From NCBI GenBank assembly GCA_029560875.1, contig JAKQKB010000055.1, positions 119,178 to 183,177 on the forward strand: a stretch of DNA of 64,000 nt. The letters are read 5' to 3'. Below, piece after piece: positions 60,981 through 64,000 of the stretch (position 1 is its first letter; every line of letters begins with the position of its first letter). The notes beneath the pieces are model-generated. The model did not search any database and was not told the DNA's origin. It saw nothing but the letters and a program-made list of their open reading frames with translations. The position numbers and the translations under genes were made by a program. This DNA comes from Bacteroidota bacterium (lineage in GTDB: Bacteria; Bacteroidota; Bacteroidia; Bacteroidales; Tenuifilaceae).

Positions 60981-62900
60981 TTATTTATAGCTACGTTCCT
61001 GAAGTTTCACAAACTCGAACTTAAGTTCTTCCTTGTGAAGTTGAGGTTCATTACCATCGCCGTTGAATTCCCAAGCCGCAACATAAGAGTACTGCTCATC
61101 GTTTCGCTTAGCCTCTCCGGTGTCGGTCTGGCTCTCCTCGCGGAAGTGCGCTCCGCAGCTCTCCTTCCGATTCAGGGCGTCGTAAACCAACAGTTTGCCT
61201 AACTCCATAAAATCGGCAACACGGCCTGCTTTCTCCAGTTCTTGGTTCAGTTCCTCGCCAGTTCCGGGAACTTTAAGGTTTTTCCAGAATTCAGCCTGAA
61301 GTTCATCTATCAACGTTAAGGCTTTTTTCAAACCCTCCTCGTTGCGAACCATACCGCAGTAATCCCACATAATTTTACCCAAACGCTTATGGAACGATGT
61401 GGCCGTTTCGGTTCCATTTATGGATAAGAACTTGTTGATACGCTCGCGGGCATTTTTCTCTGCCTCATCGAACTGAGGAAGATTTGTGGCGATTTTTGGC
61501 GTTTTAATTTCGTCGGCCAAGTAATCGGCAATGGTGTATGGTAGTATAAAGTAGCCATCGCCCGATGTTTGCATAAGCGAACTAGCCCCCAGACGGTTTG
61601 CACCGTGGTCGGAGAAGTTAGCCTCGCCAATGGCGAACAGACCGGGAACGGTTGTCATCAAATTATAGTCGACCCAAAGACCACCCATGGTGTAGTGACC
61701 CGCAGGGTAAATTCGCATTGGAGTTTCGTAAGGCGATTCACCGGTAATTTTATGGTACATATCGAACAGGTTGCCGTAGCTATCCTCAATAACATGACGA
61801 CCCTTTTTGTTGATAGCATCCTTGAAATCCAGATAAACCGATAATCCTGTAGGACCTACGCCATAGCCAGCATCGCAACGCTCCTTTGCTGCACGCGATG
61901 CAACATCGCGGGGAACAAGGTTTCCGAACGCAGGGTAACGACGCTCCAAGTAGTAATCCCTTTCATCCTCAGGAATATCGTTGGGTTTACGTGTATCGCC
62001 TTTTTGCTTTGGAACCCAAACTCTACCATCGTTACGGAGCGATTCCGACATCAACGTTAACTTACACTGATGGTCGTTTAGCACCGGAATACTGGTTGGG
62101 TGAATTTGGACAAAACTTGGGTTTGCAAAGTATGCACCCTTCTTGAACGCTTTCCAAGCGGCAGAGCCGTTTGAGTTCAGCGCCAATGTGGATAGATAGT
62201 AGATTGTACCGTATCCACCAGTAGCCAAAACTACAGCGTGCGCAGAGTGACGCTCAATTTCGCCTGTAATTAAGTTCCTAACAACAATGCCTCGGGCTTT
62301 GCCATCAATAACAACTAAATCCATCATCTCGCGGCGAGGGTACATTGTAACTGTTCCCTTGCTAATTTGACGCGATAGCGCAGAGTATGCACCAATTTGA
62401 CACTGCTGGCCAGTTTGCCCTTTGGCGTAGAAGGTTCTCGAAACCTGAACACCTCCGAAGGAGCGATTATCGATATATCCACCGTAATCCCTAGCAAACG
62501 GAACGCCAAGCGCTGTGTAGTGGTCAATTACCAAATTACTAACCTCGGCGGCACGGTAAACATTGGCCTCGCGGGCACGGTAATCGCCTCCCTTAATCAT
62601 ATCGTAGAAAAGACGATAAACGCTATCGTTATCGTTCTTGTAATTTTTTGCAGCGTTTATACCACCCTGAGCAGCCACAGAGTGTGCTCTGCGTGGGCTA
62701 TCCTGATAGCAGAAAACTTTAACGTTGTAGCCCAACTCGCCCAGAGTTGATGCTGCCGACGAGCCAGCCAAACCAGTTCCAACAACAATAATATCAATCT
62801 TTTTACGGTTTGCGGGGTTCACAAGGCGCAACTTTGCCTTATGGTTTGTCCATTTATCGGCCAATGGACCTTCGGGGATTTTTGCATCGAGCTTAGTCAT
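60981..62900 (-). CDS. sdhA: Fumarate reductase/succinate dehydrogenase flavoprotein subunit
   Basis: A 639-residue FAD subunit. The dinucleotide motif [21 protein letters not shown] is at ~33-53; the covalent-FAD histidine lies in [15 protein letters not shown] (~71). Substrate-site residues include [13 protein letters not shown] and the end region [12 protein letters not shown] with the catalytic arginine. It interconverts succinate and fumarate. The gene sits between sdhC and sdhB with short gaps (22 and 30 bases), clearly one operon. Confidence 0.95.
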   Translation of the reverse strand: MTKLDAKIPEGPLADKWTNHKAKLRLVNPANRKKIDIIVVGTGLAGSSAASTLGELGYNVKVFCYQDSPRRAHSVAAQGGINAAKNYKNDNDSVYRLFYDMIKGGDYRAREANVYRAAEVSNLVIDHYTALGVPFARDYGGYIDNRSFGGVQVSRTFYAKGQTGQQCQIGAYSALSRQISKGTVTMYPRREMMDLVVIDGKARGIVVRNLITGEIERHSAHAVVLATGGYGTIYYLSTLALNSNGSAAWKAFKKGAYFANPSFVQIHPTSIPVLNDHQCKLTLMSESLRNDGRVWVPKQKGDTRKPNDIPEDERDYYLERRYPAFGNLVPRDVASRAAKERCDAGYGVGPTGLSVYLDFKDAINKKGRHVIEDSYGNLFDMYHKITGESPYETPMRIYPAGHYTMGGLWVDYNLMTTVPGLFAIGEANFSDHGANRLGASSLMQTSGDGYFILPYTIADYLADEIKTPKIATNLPQFDEAEKNARERINKFLSINGTETATSFHKRLGKIMWDYCGMVRNEEGLKKALTLIDELQAEFWKNLKVPGTGEELNQELEKAGRVADFMELGKLLVYDALNRKESCGAHFREESQTDTGEAKRNDEQYSYVAAWEFNGDGNEPQLHKEELKFEFVKLQERSYK

Positions 62901-62922
62901 ATATTGTATATGTTAGCTGTGA

Positions 62923-63594
62923 TTACTTGAAAATTAAGAAGTAGAGAGGAATTACGCTAAAACCTACAGCAATTAAAATAGCGTAGATATAGGCAACAAC
63001 CTCTAAGCGCTTAAGCCATTTTGTGCCATTCCAGCCAATGGTTTGGAACGCTGCCCAAAAACCGTGACTTAGGTGTAGCCCAAGGAATATAGCTCCAACA
63101 ACGTAAAGCAAATCGTACCACCAGTACTGTATAAAAAGACCTGCCACAAGTGAATAGGCATCGTCCATTACTACGCCATCGTAAGTAATTGTTGGCATTT
63201 CGCCAAAGCGCATCTTCCAGAAAAAGTTGGCAAGGTGAATTGCTAGGAATATCGATATCATTCCACCCAGAATGTACATATTCTTCGACGACCAGGTAGA
63301 AACTCCATTCCCTGATGTCTGTGAGTACCCAATTGGACGGGTTCTCCTGTTTTTTAGGGTGATGTAAGTGGCGTAGAAGATGTGAAAGAGAAACCCTGCA
63401 GCCAGAATTGGTTCCATAATTTTAATGGCAGGATTGGTAGCCATAAAGTGGGCGGCGTGGTTAAAAGTTTCTCCATCGCCAACAAGTAGCATCAAGTTTA
63501 CGGTAAGGTGAACAAGCAGGAATACCATCAGGAATAGCCCTGTGATACTCATTATCAACTTTTTCCCAATGGACGAATTGAATATTTCAATCAT
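62923..63594 (-). CDS. sdhC: Fumarate reductase/succinate dehydrogenase cytochrome b subunit
   Basis: A 223-residue membrane subunit with five predicted helices, of the single-subunit type that needs no SdhD. Likely heme ligands are the helix histidines in LLVHLTVNLML, NHAAHFMA, HIFYATYI, LAIHLANFFW and LHLSHGFW. It accepts or donates quinone electrons in the cytoplasmic membrane. It is the first gene of the C-A-B operon. No exact promoter box was seen upstream. Confidence 0.92.
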   Translation of the reverse strand: MIEIFNSSIGKKLIMSITGLFLMVFLLVHLTVNLMLLVGDGETFNHAAHFMATNPAIKIMEPILAAGFLFHIFYATYITLKNRRTRPIGYSQTSGNGVSTWSSKNMYILGGMISIFLAIHLANFFWKMRFGEMPTITYDGVVMDDAYSLVAGLFIQYWWYDLLYVVGAIFLGLHLSHGFWAAFQTIGWNGTKWLKRLEVVAYIYAILIAVGFSVIPLYFLIFK

Positions 63595-63645
63595 AGCATT
63601 AGCGTTTAATTTGGCAAAACAAGTTAGGAAAAGTTTTTAAAAATT

Positions 63646-63725
63646 TGACAATGTGATAATGAGAGAATTTGAAAATTCGATAATTTGAAAATTTGAGGAT
63701 TTGATAATGAGACAATTTAATTGTT
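63646..63725. repeat. 8-bp phased repeat array upstream of sdhC
   Basis: Reads AATTTGAC, AATGTGAT, AATGAGAG, AATTTGAA, AATTCGAT, AATTTGAA, AATTTGAG, GATTTGAT, AATGAGAC, AATTTAAT: ten units in strict 8-base steps. It lies in the 314-base gap 63595-63908; the rest of that gap holds the IS end and a broken terminator arm. Confidence 0.65.
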
Positions 63726-63870
63726 TTTGGGATTAGGCATATAAATGACAAATCCAAATATTTATAAACCCTCAGGGTTTGAATGTTCTTTTCTCTCAGC
63801 ATATTAGAGAATTAAGTTCTGGCTGGAATCATTCAGTTAATAAATGCAAAAAGCCCGACAATTTGAACTG

Positions 63871-63908
63871 CACCCCAAAAGTTAGACATAACATTTGGGG
63901 TGTTTTTT
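63871..63908 (+). terminator. Terminator hairpin at the IS end, before the transposase
   Basis: A perfect 9-bp stem CACCCCAAA/TTTGGGGTG (63871-63879 with 63894-63902) is followed by six Ts, directly before the ATG. Confidence 0.75.
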
Positions 63909-64000
63909 ATGAAAAAGAAAACAAGAAACAAATTTTCAATTAAAGAAAAAGAACGCATAGTTCTTTCGTTTTTAGAGGAAGGTTCTGATTCGTACCACTC
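63909..64000 (+). CDS. IS3-family transposase orfA, 5' part only
   Basis: The first ~31 residues, MKKKTRNKFSIKEKERIVLS then FLEEGSDSYHS, resemble the helix-turn-helix N terminus of an IS3-group OrfA, which binds the element ends. Only the start is in the window, so intactness cannot be judged. The initiator lies right after the terminator hairpin, at the 3' end of its T-run. Confidence 0.65.
   Translation, partial: MKKKTRNKFSIKEKERIVLSFLEEGSDSYH

Larger units (their letters stand above)
63864..64000 (+). mobile_element. Left end of an IS3-like insertion sequence (cut by window end)
   Basis: TGAACTGCACCCC, then CAAAAGTTAGACA, matches the terminal pattern of IS3/IS150-group elements as I remember them. 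A transposase frame starts 45 bases inside. The right end is beyond the window. Confidence 0.72.

Noticed and set aside
63646..63725. Possible CRISPR array.
   Set aside because: Units are 8 bp without spacers and differ from each other; no cas gene in the window.
63599..63802. A 67-codon open frame on the minus strand upstream of sdhC.
   Set aside because: Its peptide is just the translation of the 8-bp repeat array (repeated HYQILKFSNY-type segments).

Overview
The window is a 64-kb piece of an AT-rich Bacteroidetes chromosome, most likely from the Bacteroidales/Marinilabiliales side. Evidence for this: many genes are preceded by the Bacteroidetes sigma-factor -7 box TAnnTTTG, sometimes with TTG 18-23 bases upstream; Shine-Dalgarno sequences are mostly absent; the type IX secretion regulators PorX and PorW are adjacent; fumarate reductase/succinate dehydrogenase is the three-subunit C-A-B type; and ribosomal protein S16 has a long C-terminal tail. 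Most of the window is ordinary housekeeping sequence.

Layout. 1-8.2 kb: 3' end of dnaE, trxA, a LOG-family hydrolase, then leftward punA-lpxK and sppA, rightward folK, and two small membrane-protein genes, one frameshifted. 8.2-15.3 kb: lipocalin blc, upp, an AlkA-like glycosylase, mutL, two rhomboid proteases and an EEP-family hydrolase. 15.3-20.3 kb: a leftward ammonia-lyase, two envelope proteins of unknown role and an S9 peptidase. 20.5-25.7 kb: dapD, then a surface-glycan cluster of a GT2-GT4 fusion, a frameshifted glycosyltransferase, a GT2 enzyme and a degenerate YrdC-like protein. 25.7-30.3 kb: a GIN-domain adhesin-like protein, thioesterase, rpsP-rimM, a TonB-like protein and alanine dehydrogenase. 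30.3-38.8 kb: leftward tsaE, porX and porW, a coiled-coil lipoprotein and a TPR hybrid histidine kinase. 38.9-46.6 kb: an LtaS-like transferase, a Rieske-like lipoprotein with altered ligands, a pair of oppositely charged envelope proteins, greA, a HIT protein, recX, prmC, ribD and aroK. 46.8-52 kb: a ParE-type toxin-antitoxin pair, parC and parE.

The accessory part is 52.1-59.2 kb. It holds a very AT-rich pair (a small membrane protein and a PEGA/caspase lipoprotein), then a VOC protein, arfB and a YciI-like protein. Next comes a 3.5-kb segment flanked by a complete tRNA-Gly(CCC) gene and a second copy of that tRNA's 3' half. The segment contains a decayed RadA-like ATPase and one large FISUMP lipoprotein gene. 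I read it as the remnant of an integrated mobile element. The window closes with a two-domain Usp protein, the frdB/A/C operon, an octamer repeat array and the left end of an IS3-like element.

The signals I rate highest are the tRNA-Gly integration scar, the caspase lipoprotein pair, phased 7-bp repeat arrays lying in the same orientation at the 3' ends of three genes, 8-bp arrays at two other loci, and a terminator-like hairpin in the greA leader. No CRISPR array or rRNA was seen. All functional calls come from reading the sequence and recalling families; no search was run.
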